Below are positions 46,765 through 58,380 of a stretch of DNA of 64,000 bases, one piece after another. This DNA is from Aspidapion aeneum (taxonomy: Eukaryota > Arthropoda > Insecta > Coleoptera > Brentidae). The notes under the pieces are model-generated. The model was not told the origin of the DNA, did not search any database, and was given only the letters and a program-made list of their open reading frames with translations. How positions within the stretch are numbered: the stretch's first letter is position 1; each line of letters begins with the position of its first letter. The translations under genes were made by a program, and so were the position numbers. The stretch lies in assembly GCA_963576565.1 (NCBI GenBank), contig OY755044.1:51591847-51655846 (forward strand), written 5' to 3'.

Positions 46765-47477
46765 CTCGCGGCTACAGACTAAAATGCACTCTGGCTCTTT
46801 CGATTTCGAGGTTATGTTTTAATTGTTTTGTTTTTGTTTAAATAGCCTGGAAGCATGGAATAAATAAATTTCTTCGATGGTGGAAGTGTTTGAAGTCCTT
46901 TCGAGTTTTAAAAATTAGTATTAAAAATATTTGTCGTGTCGTTAGTTCGGTCAAATTTAGTTCAAAATAGCGCTAGTAACGAAATAGGGTGTCTTTCTAA
47001 CATATTTTTTCAAAAAAAAAACTTCCCTGGCTTCTTTCGCGGGATCCTAGCGGGTGTGAAACAAAACCGAACCGAACCGAACGGAACGGAACTGAACCAA
47101 ACCGGCATCCCAGAGGTTGTGAAACCAAACCGAACTAAACCGATAATTCGATTCGGTTAAGTTCGGTTCGGTTCGGTTTTGTTTCACACCCGCTAGGATC
47201 CCGCGAAAGAAGTCAGGGAAGTTTTTTTTTTGAAAAAATATGTTAGAAAGACACCCTATTTCGTTACTAGCGCTATTTTGAACTAAATTTGACCGAACTA
47301 ACGACACGACAAATATTTTTAATACTAATTTTTAAAACTCGAAAGGACTTCAAACACTTCCACCATCGAAGAAATTTATTTATTCCATGCTCCAGGCTAT
47401 TTAAACAAAAACAAAACAATTAAAACATAACCTCGAAATCGAAGGAGCCAGAGTGCATTTTAGTCTGTAGCCGCGAG
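46765..47477. repeat. 713-bp near-perfect palindrome
   Basis: Left arm 46765 to about 47085 and right arm about 47164-47477 are reverse complements with very few differences; a spacer of about 80 bp holds GGCATCCCAGAGG and AACCGAAC-type sequence. Frames at 46936-47160 (plus) and 47047-47307 (minus) begin with the same 33 residues because of the symmetry. It lies upstream of exon 1 of the Mutator/YqaJ gene and before G2. No terminal duplication was identified. Confidence 0.92.
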
Positions 47478-47528
47478 TTCACATAAGTAGGTAAACATCG
47501 TCAAAGAAACCGCCGCGAGACCTGGGAA

Positions 47529-50204
47529 CCAATTCTTGAAATAAATCCGTATACGGATTCGGCGAAACGTATACGGATAATCACCATTCGAATTCTTGAA
47601 AGCTCGTATACGAGTTTTTCGTTCGGAAATAGAGTCGAGTGGTAAAGTCCACTCGAATCTGAATTTCCGTAGTGATCTAACCTAACATTTTTGTTTACTT
47701 TAATATATTTTTTGGTGTTTGCTTAATTTTTCTTTATTTAAAAAAAATTGGGAGGTCTTTTGAAAAAAGACGCGATTTGGTAAGCATCATGGCTATAAAA
47801 TGGCTTGAGGACGCAAAGAGGTGGAAGGGGGATTTAGCCTCTTGTGACACTCAGTTTTTTTTATTTTCTTTTTTTCTTGGAAATGCCTTACGACTGGGGG
47901 GGGGGGGAGTGAAAAATCCCGAATTTTTGCGTTAATAATTTATTAATTTTTTGGTGATTTTACTGTTTTTTTAACAGCTCTAAAAAAGAAAAATTATTTA
48001 AAAAAGTACCAACTTTGTAACACATTTTCAAGAAAAAATATATAAAAGGAGCGTTTTCGGGAGGGGCGGGGGGATTAAAAAATTTCAATAAAAATTTGAG
48101 TATTGTGCAATTTTTTTGTCTTGTTTGTGTTTTTTTTAACACAACTTATAAACTATTTTGTGGGGCATTGATACCTCTTGATTCCCCCCGGGGTACAACG
48201 CCTTATCTTATTTTGCTTAATTTTTGGATAATATAAGGCCCCAACTGCTTCAAGACGGAAAATCCCCTGCATATAAATAATAAACCTAATCTCATACTTT
48301 AACCAGTTTCACTATTTTTTCTGACTTTTTCTATGTTGGCCAAAAATAAATATAAAAACATTATTTTTCTTTATTTACATTTCAAAGTACATAATAAGTA
48401 CTTACTGTCAAGTGCATTAAAAAACGCTATGTAATATGACTACAGTGTGAGAACAAGCCAGTTGGAATAAACTTGCTAGTCGGTTAAATTTAAGTTTTTT
48501 GAAAAACACATGTTGAAAAACACTGAGATTTTTAACTGGCAATATTTTTACAGAATATTTTTTGGACAGACCCCCAGAAAGGGGTCCACTAGCATACAAC
48601 TTATTTTTTAAGATGGATTGACCCCACTTAAGGCCCCTTGTTAGAAGGGGTATCAAATAATTTTTAAAAATTAACAAAAAGAAAATTATTTCTATTTTTT
48701 TGTAATTTTTAGAGAATATAAGCAATGAATAAGTGTCATTTAAAGTAAAACCTATAATTTTATTAAAATATAGGTGGTGGACCCCTGACAAGAGGTCCAG
48801 TAATACCAACATTTTTTTTGCAACTGGTAGACCCAACTTGTAGCACTTTGTTCAAAAACTAATAAAAAATGTTTTTTTTTTTATTTGACAGATTTCCAAA
48901 AATAAGTGAACCATAATTTTTCTTTTTTACTAGGCTTTCCAACAAGGTGCCACAAGTTTTATCTTGTTGGACCCCTTTCTGGGGTTCTGTCCAAAAAAAA
49001 TTCATCAAAAATATTGCTCATTAAAAATCTCAGTAGGCATGTTTTTGGTTTATTCTAAAAATTTTTCATTTAACCTGGTAGAAAATGAATTCCAACTTGC
49101 TCGTTCTCACTGTATAAGCTTTTACGTAAGAAGTTGTATAATCTTTTTTCCAATAAAAACTACAATAAACTTACTTTTATTTTACTTATAATTTATTAAA
49201 AAAATTGCATCTGAGTATTTCTAGTAGGATCATCATTGCAACAGGACTGCTAGGCAAAAACTGCTTCACACCTCAAAAATGATCTTCATGTCTTCTCTGA
49301 GAAACCTGTAACAAAGTTTTTTCATTGAGTGTACCACAGCAGACCTCACTGGATCCGTATTACTGGCAGGATTTTTATATATGTCCTTGCTTATAACTTT
49401 TGAAAAACAAAGACATCTACAAAAATAATGTACATATTCAAATCAAATTATACTGATCATATGAGTGCTGCTGTAGTCTACAACAGTTTTTAATTTTTTT
49501 GGAGTTAATTGACAGGTAAAGACTTTCAAATTTAAACAAAAAAATGGGTTTTTTGAACAAAAGTTACTGATTTTGTCAATTTTTACTTGAAATGTTTATT
49601 ATGCTTATCGGCCTAAAAGGCAAAACTGAGAAAAAAACACTGGGAGCAAAAAATTAAATTGTTTTTATACTACAGACAAAATGCAAACTCCAAATGTTTC
49701 AGTAAAAACCCCTATGTTACTTAACACTTGTCCAATTTTTGTCAGCAGCAAATTCAACTGCGAATTTTACCCCCAAATTTCCACACTTCAACAGGTTAGA
49801 TGCCCCTGGGCCCCAAATTTCCATTACTATAATTTGGTACTTACCGTTACCAATGATTACACAATCATTGCTGTTATCAAAATAAAACACAGCTTCTTGT
49901 TCTATTAAAAAAAACATATCGTGAAAATAAATTACTCTTAAAAAAAAATTTACAAAAACAAGAGATGTAATGTCAATCTACTGTCAACCTTACTTCATCG
50001 CGGCATGTTTAGGCGCACATACCGGCGTTGGTTTGGCCAAAATTATATGAAAGCAGCGTTGCCAAGTAGTGTAGTCGAAAAAAAAGTCGTACACGGAATT
50101 GGCGTTCGAGTGGTATTCAAGAATAGCTATCTTTCCAAGCACTCGAAACTACCATTCGAATTTTACTCGTATACGACAAAAAATCCGAGTGGTTCAAGAG
50201 TTGG
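47529..50204. mobile_element. Element G, copy 2 (2.7 kb)
   Basis: Colinear with 42995-45717 over its whole length, with small indels and substitutions. Ends CCAATTCTTGAA and TTCAAGAGTTGG. It contains the same internal hairpin (about 48430-48680 against 48890-49130). A short minus-strand frame (49917-49717) reads through both copies in part but resembles no transposase I know. It could be non-autonomous. Confidence 0.8.
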
Positions 50205-50519
50205 GTCCCTGGCTGCACGCTAGACAATGCGGGGGAGACGTACGGGAGGGTTAAACGATGTCCTTTCGCGCTAGCCCGGGTGTAAGTATATCGCGGCCCG
50301 GACCTGAGAACATAAGGGGCGGTGGCACTTGTAGGGGGGTTGAGGGGGCGGTAAACGCCGCCTCCTCGACACTTTTTTTTACCTCGTCCCACACGTATGC
50401 CCCGCAGGTGTTTCTCGAATGTCCGCTCTTGGGCCCCTTGTGATCACGCCGCGTAGCTTGTGTAAAACGTTAAAGTGTGTTATTCCGCAAAATAGATAAT
50501 TGGCAATTTTAGGTTTTTT
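50205..50519. other. GC-rich patch, unidentified
   Basis: About 250 bp rich in G and C (GGCGGTGGCACTTGTAGGGG and similar) between G2 and a hAT element. No convincing open frame. Its composition contrasts sharply with both sides, so it may be a fragment of another element or of a host gene. Confidence 0.4.
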
Positions 50520-51381
50520 CAGTGGCGGTTTCTCCATAAGTGCACATGTGCACGTGCACTCCCAAATTTTACTTAAAAAAATACTAAAATTTAATTAATA
50601 ATTACCCCAAACGGAATTCACTAAAAACTGAAATATTACCGACAAATTAATACCCGGTATGTATGTGTTTGTATTCGTATTCAAACCACCTGGGGTGCAT
50701 GCTGGCGGATGCGCTATATAGTTAGTTCGAATCTAATTATTCACTTTTATTTGCTCCGTAGATGTTGTGTCGCATTCTAATTACGAAATATAGAAAGAGA
50801 GGACAACATGTCCCAATAGAATTTTACAGTACATATAATCTGAACCTTCCTGCGGCAGTGCCTAGGACAAAATCTGTGTAAAAACTAGCTTCGATGCCGC
50901 CCGCACCCCCGTGACGCCCCCTACACCCATGGTTTGCGTTGCATGTTAGAGGAGCTCAAGGGCACTTTTAATTAGTGCACTTAGACACTTTGGGATAGTG
51001 ATGTGCAATGATTACTTTTCCAAGTATTGAGTAGATACTGATATTTCCTATTTGAGTATTAGATTATATTATTATTTATATTATATTATCGGTAAATCCA
51101 ATATATAAATATCGGTCCAAATGATTACAAGTACTCCAAACTCGTTACTCATACGGCCGATGCCGATACAATTGATACGAAATATAATAATTTGGCATTA
51201 TCGGTCGGGCGCTGGCGGTTTGTTTTTATTTCAACGATTTGGTATTTACGACAATGGCGGAAGTTTCTAATTCTGATAGCATTAGCGTGCAATATTTAAA
51301 AACCATTAAATTTTCATCGCCTGCGCCGCAATTTTTTTTTTGGCGTGCACTCCGAAAGCTTTTTACCACGCGCCGCCACTG
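50520..51381. mobile_element. hAT element, non-autonomous, 862 bp
   Basis: Terminal CAGTGGCGG and CCGCCACTG with GGTTTTTT duplications at 50512-50519 and 51382-51389. A frame near its right end (51239, beginning MVFTTMAEVSNSDSISVQYL) may be a remnant but has no recognised domain. Internal GTGCACATGTGCACGTGCAC at 50540-50559 is self-complementary. Confidence 0.85.
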
Positions 51382-51576
51382 GGTTTTTTACATTTCCAAT
51401 CTATACTTAAGTAGCTCTACTTTCTGTGTATATAATTTGGATTAAAGTGGCTGTTTTTTTTTTAAACAATATAACCTCGAAAATGGTTACGTCGGGCAAA
51501 GTGAATACCATATTCGCTTTGCCCGGCCGTTTTAATATTTTACGTTAACTTTAATAACAGATACATTTTGTTATAG

Positions 51577-52095
51577 ATGATCAATAAATACAAAAGAAGG
51601 ACAAAACAAGGCACCTGGAGTAAAGATGTGATGCAAACAGCCATAGATCTGTGCAAAAGTGGCGAATCGATCAAAGGAACAGCCAAAAAGTACGGGTTAC
51701 CTTATGCAACTTTATATAGGCACTTAAAAAGTGGCACTGCATCTCCACAAGTACACCAATAAAAGAAGAACAAAAAGAAATATCTGAAAAAAACGAAGTT
51801 AAGAAAGTCACTAAGAAATTGTAATAACTCTACGACGACTCCGCAAAAAACTGGCAAAGAGAATAAGAACACTAAAATCAAGCCCTTCAAAAATGACAAG
51901 GAAGCTAAGAAGCATAGGAAAGTTGACAAATTTAACGATATTATATGCATATTTTGTAGTGAAATTTATACTGAAGAAGATGGCAATCCAACTGAAGATT
52001 GGATTCGATGTAATGTATGTTATCAATGGTGTCACGAAGAATGTTCCGCATTTGAAAGCAGCGGAGATTACATATGTGATAATTGCTCCAATTAG
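51577..52095 (+). CDS. psq-type HTH plus PHD-finger protein of element H, one in-frame stop
   Basis: One frame of 173 codons. Residues 1-55 (MINKYKRRTKQGTWSKDVMQ..., SIKGTAKKYGLPYATLYRHL) are a Pipsqueak-type helix-turn-helix. Then come a TAA at 51760-51762, a lysine-rich linker and, from about 51945, a complete C4HC3 PHD finger (CIFCSEIY, WIRCNVCYQWCHEEC, YICDNCSN) ending in TAG. The DDE nuclease normally lying between these parts in pogo transposases is missing, as in element F. Apart from the single TAA the frame is clean. Role unknown; a DNA-binding, non-catalytic product is one possibility. Confidence 0.8.
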
Positions 52096-52145
52096 ATGTT
52101 TTTCAAAAATATTTATGTTTAGTATTTTTTAAGAATTTATTTATA

Positions 52146-52717
52146 CAGTGTGTCCACGTAAGTTGGCGGCATATGGGAAACTTTTTTATTATTAGCTTTA
52201 CGAAAAAAAGTTATTCTTCATAAAAAGTTCTGCATAGTCCAAAACCTAAAATGCAACCATCACATGTTAAAGTTTTTCAGTCATATTACGAGGTTTGTCA
52301 AGAAATGTGATTTTTGCTCTAGAGTAAAGTACCTTTCTTTTTGACAATATCGAAAATTGTTATAAAGAAAAGATGTGTAGAATTAAAAATAGCTTTTAAA
52401 TATTCAACATTGTTTATTTACATTAAAAAAATATATTTTTTTATTTAATGTGCAAACTTAAATTTCCAACGTAATCGCAGAGAAAATGTAGAAAAAAATA
52501 TTTTTTTAATGTAAATAAACAATGTTGAATATCTGAAAGCTATTTTTAATTCTAAACATCTTTTCTTTATAACAATTTTCGATATTGTCAAAAATTTAAC
52601 ATCTGATGGTTGCATTTTAGGTTTAGGACCATGCAGAACTTTTTATGAAGAATAACTTTTTTTCGTAAAGCTAATAATAAAGTTTCCCATATGCCGCCAA
52701 CTTACGTGGACACACTG
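52146..52717. mobile_element. Tc1/mariner-type fold-back MITE (572 bp)
   Basis: Flanked by TA (52144-52145 and 52718-52719). Ends CAGTGTGTCCACGTAAGTTG and its inverse. Almost the whole element is one inverted repeat (arms of about 260 bp) centred near 52440. No coding capacity. Confidence 0.9.
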
Positions 52718-52838
52718 TATATTTAGGTTATATCAGTTTTCAAGTTTATAGGATTACATTTTACGTGTCTTGGCTGCATTTGCTAATCTTATCCACTTTG
52801 CCCAGCTGTAGTATCCACTTTACCCGGAGGTCCGGGTA

Positions 52839-53200
52839 CATACAAGAAAACCGTGACATTATTAAATTACTAAAAATCAACTTTTATAATAAACGGCAAA
52901 TATCACAAGCCACTGCCGAAGTCCCAAAAAAACATAAACGCATCTCACAAAAATGTATTACATACATGGCTCCGAAAATATTTAACATCCTACCAGTAGA
53001 AATAAAAAATATAATGGAGCACAAACCAAGGTTTAAGAAAAAGTGTAAAAACTATTTACTATCCCTTTATTATAAAAGATTGGATGATATATTTCCTTAA
53101 ATAACTATGTTTTGATTGATTTTTGTTCTAGGTATTGAGATTTTAGAAGTTTTTGTGGTTGTAATTCTGTATTACTATTAAATATTAATAAACATTTAAA
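52839..53200 (+). pseudogene. LINE C-terminal tail and 3' end
   Basis: The open frame contains NRDIIKLLKINFYNKRQIS and KCITYMAPKIFNILPVEIKN then FKKKCKNYLLSLY, which matches the style of the extreme C-terminus of LINE reverse transcriptases. A stop at about 53098 is followed by an AT-rich 3' end. Only the tail is present. Confidence 0.6.
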
Positions 53201-53207
53201 TATAAAT

Positions 53208-53695
53208 ATGTTTACACCAGAGCTGTCAGGTACTTCAAGTACAGTACTTGAAATTGTACTTCAAGTACTTACAAGTACTTCAAGTACAGTACTTAAAGTA
53301 CATCTACAATCCACTAAATTGTACTTAGTACTTGAAGTACTTTTCAATGTACTTGGAAATGTACTTGATTTTGTCAAGTTCAGTACTTCAAGTACACTAA
53401 AATGTAGTTCAAGTACATCGAAAGTACTTCAAGTACATTATAAGTACTTCAAGTACAAATACAATTTTGGACTTCCATTGTCTTTATTTTAAAACACGAC
53501 GTTTCGGTTAGAGATACTTACTAACCGAAACGTCGTCTTTTAAAATAAATAAAGACAATGGAAGTCCAAAATTGTATTTCTACACAATCATTGTCTACGA
53601 GTTTCAAACAAAGTACTTCAAGTACATTCAAAGTACTTTAAGTACTTCAAGTAAAATAAAATGTTTTTACTTGAAGTACAATGTAGATAGGTGAG
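53208..53695. repeat. ACTTCAAGTAC array, split by a Penelope-derived palindrome
   Basis: About thirty variants of AAGTACTTCAAGTACA or TACTTGAAGTA, 8-16 bp apart, fill 53220-53465 and 53605-53680. The motif is nearly palindromic. The same repeat is at 56440-56610. Confidence 0.85.
53460..53575. repeat. Palindrome made of two Penelope terminal sequences
   Basis: CAATTTTGGACTTCCATTG ... CGACGTTTCGGTTA is followed 11 bases later by its inverse. Each arm (about 50 bp) equals the 3'-terminal sequence of the Penelope elements (54755-54802; 59683-59735). It probably arose from two terminal fragments joined head to head. Confidence 0.8.
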
Positions 53696-53763
53696 ATATA
53701 AAGTTAAAATGTTGAAGACAAGTGGAAACCTCAGGGTTGCCATTTGTCCGGTTTTTTTATCAA

Positions 53764-54334
53764 CCTGTGTCACTATTCTTGAAATCTCCCCGACGAGTAC
53801 TCCTCGGAGAGTGACGACGAGTGAGCACTCCCTCGCTTCTCACCGTATTGCATAAATGCAGTATTCTTGGTTTGGGGAATACGTGAAAAGTGATATGAAA
53901 TGTTCTAATTTTCAGGTGACAACACATGACGATTTCGACCAATAAAAAAGCAAAAAATTTTGACAGACAACTAACCAAATTGAGTTGTGGGGTTAAAGGG
54001 AAGTAACCCCAATTTCAATTCCCTTGATTTTTTGTTTGTGGTTACACAAACAGAAGAAAAGGCAGAAAAAAGTATACTTGAGAGAAAACACAGAACAGAG
54101 AAAACTTAAAAACAAAACGGACACAGCAAAACAAAAATGTTTGGGTTATCTCACAGTTTTTGACAAAAGTCACCACGTTAGCACCTATCGAGATCTCCCC
54201 GGTGTGAAGTCGACAAAATGTCATACGTTTTTCGGGTGAGAATTTCAAGAATACGATTGAGAGAGAGAACGCCCACTTTCGCTCGAATTTTGAAGAGTAC
54301 TCGGTCGGGGAGATTTCAAGAATAACGACACTGG
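53764..54334. mobile_element. TIR element, about 570 bp
   Basis: Ends CCTGTGTCACTATTCTTGAA and TTCAAGAATAACGACACTGG are inverted copies that continue for about 40 bp (ATCTCCCCGACGAGTACTC and its inverse). No transposase. The TATTCTTGAA core resembles the ATTCTTGAA terminus of element G. Confidence 0.7.
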
Positions 54335-54739
54335 CAGAGAAGTCCGGGAATCGTAATATTAGGTACACACTTATCCAAAGAATATTGCCCATAGGCTTTA
54401 TTATTTGCACGCTTTATTATTTCGTGGAACAAGAAATTCAAATTTAGTGTAAGAACCTACTGCAGCACTGTCTTGCCATCTATTGAGGGGTATCGGTAGG
54501 CGGTAGTGCAGTACGGGAGTTGCGGCTCGATTTTTGGGGATCCACGTACACGCTGAGCAGCAGACGTAATTTTTACGTTTGATGAAGCTTGGTTTAAAGA
54601 ACCCGAAAATTTATTTAGTCCTTGACTAGGTACACCTCAAAATATTCCTTGGATATTTACGTTTGTTGTGTTTATTTAGTTTGACAAACAAGTTTTGAAG
54701 CAGTTTCCGTAGGAATGATTTAGGTGGGTTATTATAAAA
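54335..54739. other. Non-coding, nothing recognised
   Basis: No gene or clear repeat. Confidence 0.4.
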
Positions 54740-56232
54740 ATAGTAGAAATAAAATTTCGGGCTTCCATTGTCTTTATTTATTTTAAAACACGACGTTTCG
54801 GTTACAGCGGCGTAGCGTGGGGGGGGGGCGCGGGGGGTTCGTTGTTCATGTTGTGTTCATGTTCATTTACTCAACCCTGAAGAGGGCGTTTCGTTTCACC
54901 TACATATGATACTCACACGGGATTTGGTAAATACATTCCTTATTATTTGAGGGATTGTCTGGTTTTGTTTTAGTTACAAAATTTCTTATCGTATTTCCCG
55001 AAGAAAATACTGTTTTTATATTATACTGTTTAGCTATTCGTCTTATGTTTTCTGAAATCCCTTGAACATATGGAATGTTAATAACACCTAACGGAGTATT
55101 ATTTTGAGAATTTGGTACATTTAGTTTGTTTTTAATTTTAAATATCGTTGAGTTTATTAATTTCTCGGAATAACCATTATGTTGTAAGTCCTTTTTAATG
55201 TTGTTATCTGTGGTTGATTCTTCATTATTACTACAAATATTTATGGCTCTTAAATACAAACTTCTTTTAACTCCTTGTTTTGTAGCAACAGAATGATTAG
55301 ACTTAAAATTTAGGTACTGTCCCGTGTGTGTAGGTTTCCTATATACAGTGGTATGAATGTTTCTGTCTGATCGTTTGACAAGAACACCCAAAAAAGGTAA
55401 GGCCGAATCTTTTTTAATTTCCATGGTGCACTTGATTTGAATACCGTTTAAATGGTCTAGAAAATTCTGTAGTTCGTCTTCATTTTCCGGCCATATAATA
55501 AATGTGTCATCCATGTATCGGAGCCATAGTTTTGGTTTGACTCTTGCTGTGTTGATCGCATGGTCCTCAGACCACTCCATGTAGATGTTTGCTACCACTG
55601 GCAAAAGAGATGAACGTATTGGGAGTCCATCATTTTGCGCGTAAAACTTATCTTTCACTTGAAAGTAAGAGTTACGGAGACAGAGCTCGAGAAGACCCAT
55701 CACCCCCTCAACCGATAGCGTTGTTCTCTCGTAAAGTGTATCATCAGTTTGTAATTTGTTTTTGATGATACTTAGTGACTCATTTATTGGCACGTTGGTG
55801 TAGAGACTTTCTACATCAAAACTTACAAATCTATCGCCGGGATCTAATTCGATACCTTTTAAAACCTCGACAAAATGTTCCGAGTTTTTGACAAAAGATT
55901 CGGACTTACCCTGTAGTGGTTGAATTATGTCCAACAAAAACCTCGACAAAGTGCTGGTCGGTGAGTCCCTGGAGCTGGTGATTGGTCGCAGTGGTATATC
56001 CTTCTTATGGATCTTTGGTAATCCATACAAATGTGGTGCCTTACTGTGGTGTGGAGTCAGGCGGGATCTAACAGCGTCCGGGATATTTTCAGCATACTTC
56101 TTCAAAGTCCTGTAGATGCGTCCTTCTCTGGTGGTGGTTGGATCTTTGGGTAGTTGCTTGTAGTCTCCTTTCTCCAGAACTTCTTGGATCTTTTTGTCGT
56201 AAGTCTCGACATCTATGATCACCGTCGCGTTT
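54740..56232 (-). mobile_element. Penelope-like element, copy 1, 5'-truncated
   Basis: The 3' terminal sequence (54741-54802) is followed by a short G-rich insert and then coding sequence up to 56232, where homology to copy 2 stops abruptly. Both 5' truncation and the terminal sequence are typical of Penelope elements. Confidence 0.85.
54900..56222 (-). pseudogene. Penelope reverse transcriptase, copy 1
   Basis: 440 codons. RT landmarks: GLPKIHKKDIPLRPITSSRD, FVSFDVESLYTNVPINES (motif A aspartate), LRYMDDTFIIWPENEDE (YMDD catalytic box) and TVYRKPTHTGQYLNF. The expected GLPMGS motif is damaged (GLPIRSSLLPVVANIYMEW). The GIY-YIG endonuclease begins (CIYQIPCE) but an 8-bp deletion relative to copy 2 near 54910 shifts the frame, so the domain is lost. 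The N-terminus is missing. Confidence 0.92.
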
Positions 56233-56439
56233 TCGAAGATTTTTTAAAAATTTATTGGCATTTTTTAATATATTATTTTGAAAATTGGTACTCTGATGAT
56301 TTTCGTAATGCTAAACTCGAATATGTTTTTACTATCGCTGTGAGAGGGCGCTCTGTTTTTCTGAAGGTTTAAAATTACCATACCTTTTTTTTCAATGTAG
56401 GTATTTCATAAATATTATTGTTTTATGTGTTTTATTTTA

Positions 56440-56610
56440 TTCAAGTACAAGTACTTGAAGTACTTCAAGTACATCAAGTACTTCTATTGTACTTCAAGTA
56501 CAGTACTTGGGGAAAATCAAGTACTTTTATAATGTACTTGGTACTTGAAGTACATTTGAAAAGAAAATGTACTTAGTACTTCAAGTACTTTTACAAATCT
56601 TAATGTACTT
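56440..56610. repeat. ACTTCAAGTAC array, second block
   Basis: About fifteen copies of the motif seen at 53208-53695. The two blocks lie on either side of Penelope copy 1, the TIR element at 53764 and flanking DNA. Confidence 0.8.
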
Positions 56611-56829
56611 GCTACTTATACAGCTCTGCTTTACAATCAGTACCTCACTGTTTGTGAAGGGTGAAAAAAATACTGCGCGCTGGCAGGTCCACTGCCTTAG
56701 CAGCATAAACCTCTACTTTGTTCAGACTCTAGTGATTATACTGTCCGTTAAAAATATTTAAATATGATTTATTAGTTATTATTAAAATTAAATTGTTAAA
56801 ATAGAATTAGGAGTTATGAATAAAGATAT

Positions 56830-57150
56830 TTCATTTCATACTTGATATATTCTTTTGGTATATTCCTGAAATATTTTTTTTGTATATTCTGAATAGAATA
56901 TTCAAGAATATGATTTTAATTTATTTCCGATATGTTCTTTTGGCAGATTCTAAAATGAATATAAGAGTATATATATACTTTTAGGTCTGATATATTATTT
57001 TAGTATATTCTAAAAATTATATTTAGTCTATAATTTTTGTTTATACTCGGTAGGCATATTCTTTTGTATATTCTAAAATAAATATAAGAGTTTAGTTTTG
57101 ATCCGGTAGGTATAATCTTTTGGAATATTTTAATGTGAATATTAGCAATT
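56830..57150. repeat. TATATTCTTTTGGTATATTC array
   Basis: About five degenerate units of 60-65 bp, each with TTTTGGTATATTCTAAAA and GAATAT. The same units occur in the same orientation at 63190-63525. Confidence 0.75.
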
Positions 57151-57189
57151 TCATTGCTATAAACTTCAGTTCAGGCAAGATTCGGGAAA

Positions 57190-58220
57190 ATCCATTTTCT
57201 AGAAGCATTTTATATTACTTTTTGGCAAATGGACAATTCCCCCTATTTTGACCCCACTGAATCCGAATATCCTGTTGCCAACTCGAAATATTGACAGGGG
57301 CTGAGATATTCAAGATGGCGTCCAAAATGGCGGCGGAATTTTAAATTGCCGCTGGAAAGCCCAAATTGTCACAGGTGTACATTCAAAATATATATTTGTA
57401 TAATTAAAAAATTATTTTTTTTATTGGCTGCAAAAACCTCCAAAAACTCCCCCAGACCCCCCAAAATCTGAAAGTTTGAGGCTTTTTCAAATTTTCTTAA
57501 AAACTAAGCTTCTAAGAGAAAAATGTATAATATACTTTATTGTAGACAATAAAATTCCCTTTTTAACATGGTACAACTTAATAAAGTTAGACTGATAACA
57601 AGCTCTCCAGCGGCGTCCGTTAATTGAAGTAATTAAGAAAAGTTGAAAAAATACCTATGTTTGTTCCAAGATTTATTTATTTTTTTTAAAAACTAATATA
57701 TACAGAAAACCATGTATTACATTTTGGTATACTGAATAAAATTTCCTTCAAAATGACGTATAACATGATTAAATCGGTTTTATAAATAAAACTTCAGGGC
57801 CATCCGTAAATTAAATTAAATTTGAAAAAACAGAAAATAAACCATTTTTGTTACACGTTTTATCTAATTTTCTCAAAAACTAAGCTTAACATGAAAAAAC
57901 TTGTTTCACACTTTTTTGTAGACAGGGAAATTCCCTTTTTAAAAATGTAAAACTCGGTGGGGTTTGACTTATAACAGATCCTCCAGCGACGTCCGTCAAT
58001 GGGGATAATTTCAACAAATCATTAAAAAAAAACATGTTTTTCATAGGTTTTATTCAATTTTCTTAAAAACCAAGCTATTTATCAAAAAATGTGTTCTACA
58101 CTTCGTCATAGCCAATAAAATGGAAGTTATTTTATATTTACCGCTCCAGTGGTGTTCTTAATTTAAAGAAATTATTTAAGTTCAATCAAAACTAATCAAT
58201 TTTGTGTCTTATTAGCTTTT
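57190..58220. repeat. Element J, left half: terminus plus 180-bp degenerate repeats
   Basis: TCTAGAAGCA...TATTACTTTTTGGCAA at about 57200 and GAATCCGAATAT..GTTGCCAACTCG at 57260 recur inverted at 62790-62885. From 57480 four degenerate units of about 180 bp repeat TTTTCTTAAAAACTAAGCTT and CCAGCG.CGTCCGT. No gene. Confidence 0.6.
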
Positions 58221-58245
58221 CGGTGGATAATAAAGAGCGGCGGAT

Positions 58246-58380
58246 AAAAGGTCGAAAGTACAAAAGGTCGAAAAAATAAGGTCGAAAGTACAAAAGGTCG
58301 AAAATACAAAAGGTCGAAAGTACAAAAGGTCGAAAGTACAAAAGATCAAAAAACAAAAGGTCGAAAGTTCAAAAGTAGCA
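58246..58380. repeat. GGTCGAAAGTACAAAA array, left arm of pair K
   Basis: Seven or so 16-17-bp units. The same motif is at 61633-61692 and inverted at 61778-61807, bracketing a LINE fragment, E2 and Penelope copy 2. Confidence 0.8.

Larger units (their letters stand above)
51491..52836 (+). mobile_element. Element H: pogo-type DNA element, interrupted by a MITE
   Basis: Left end TA then CGTCGGGCAAAGTGAATACC; right end CCACTTTACCCGGAGGTCC...GGG then TA (52837-52838). GGGCAAAGTGAATA or GGGTAAAGTGGATA recur two or three times at each end, as in the fragment at 28136. It encodes an HTH-PHD frame and no DDE domain. It appears to be inserted in or next to a LINE tail. Confidence 0.75.

Noticed and set aside
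46936..47307. Two proteins starting MSLVRSNLVQNSASN
   Set aside because: They are the same sequence read from both arms of the palindrome.
53460..53575. The palindrome as a factor-independent terminator
   Set aside because: Eukaryotic transposon context; the hairpin is explained by two Penelope termini.
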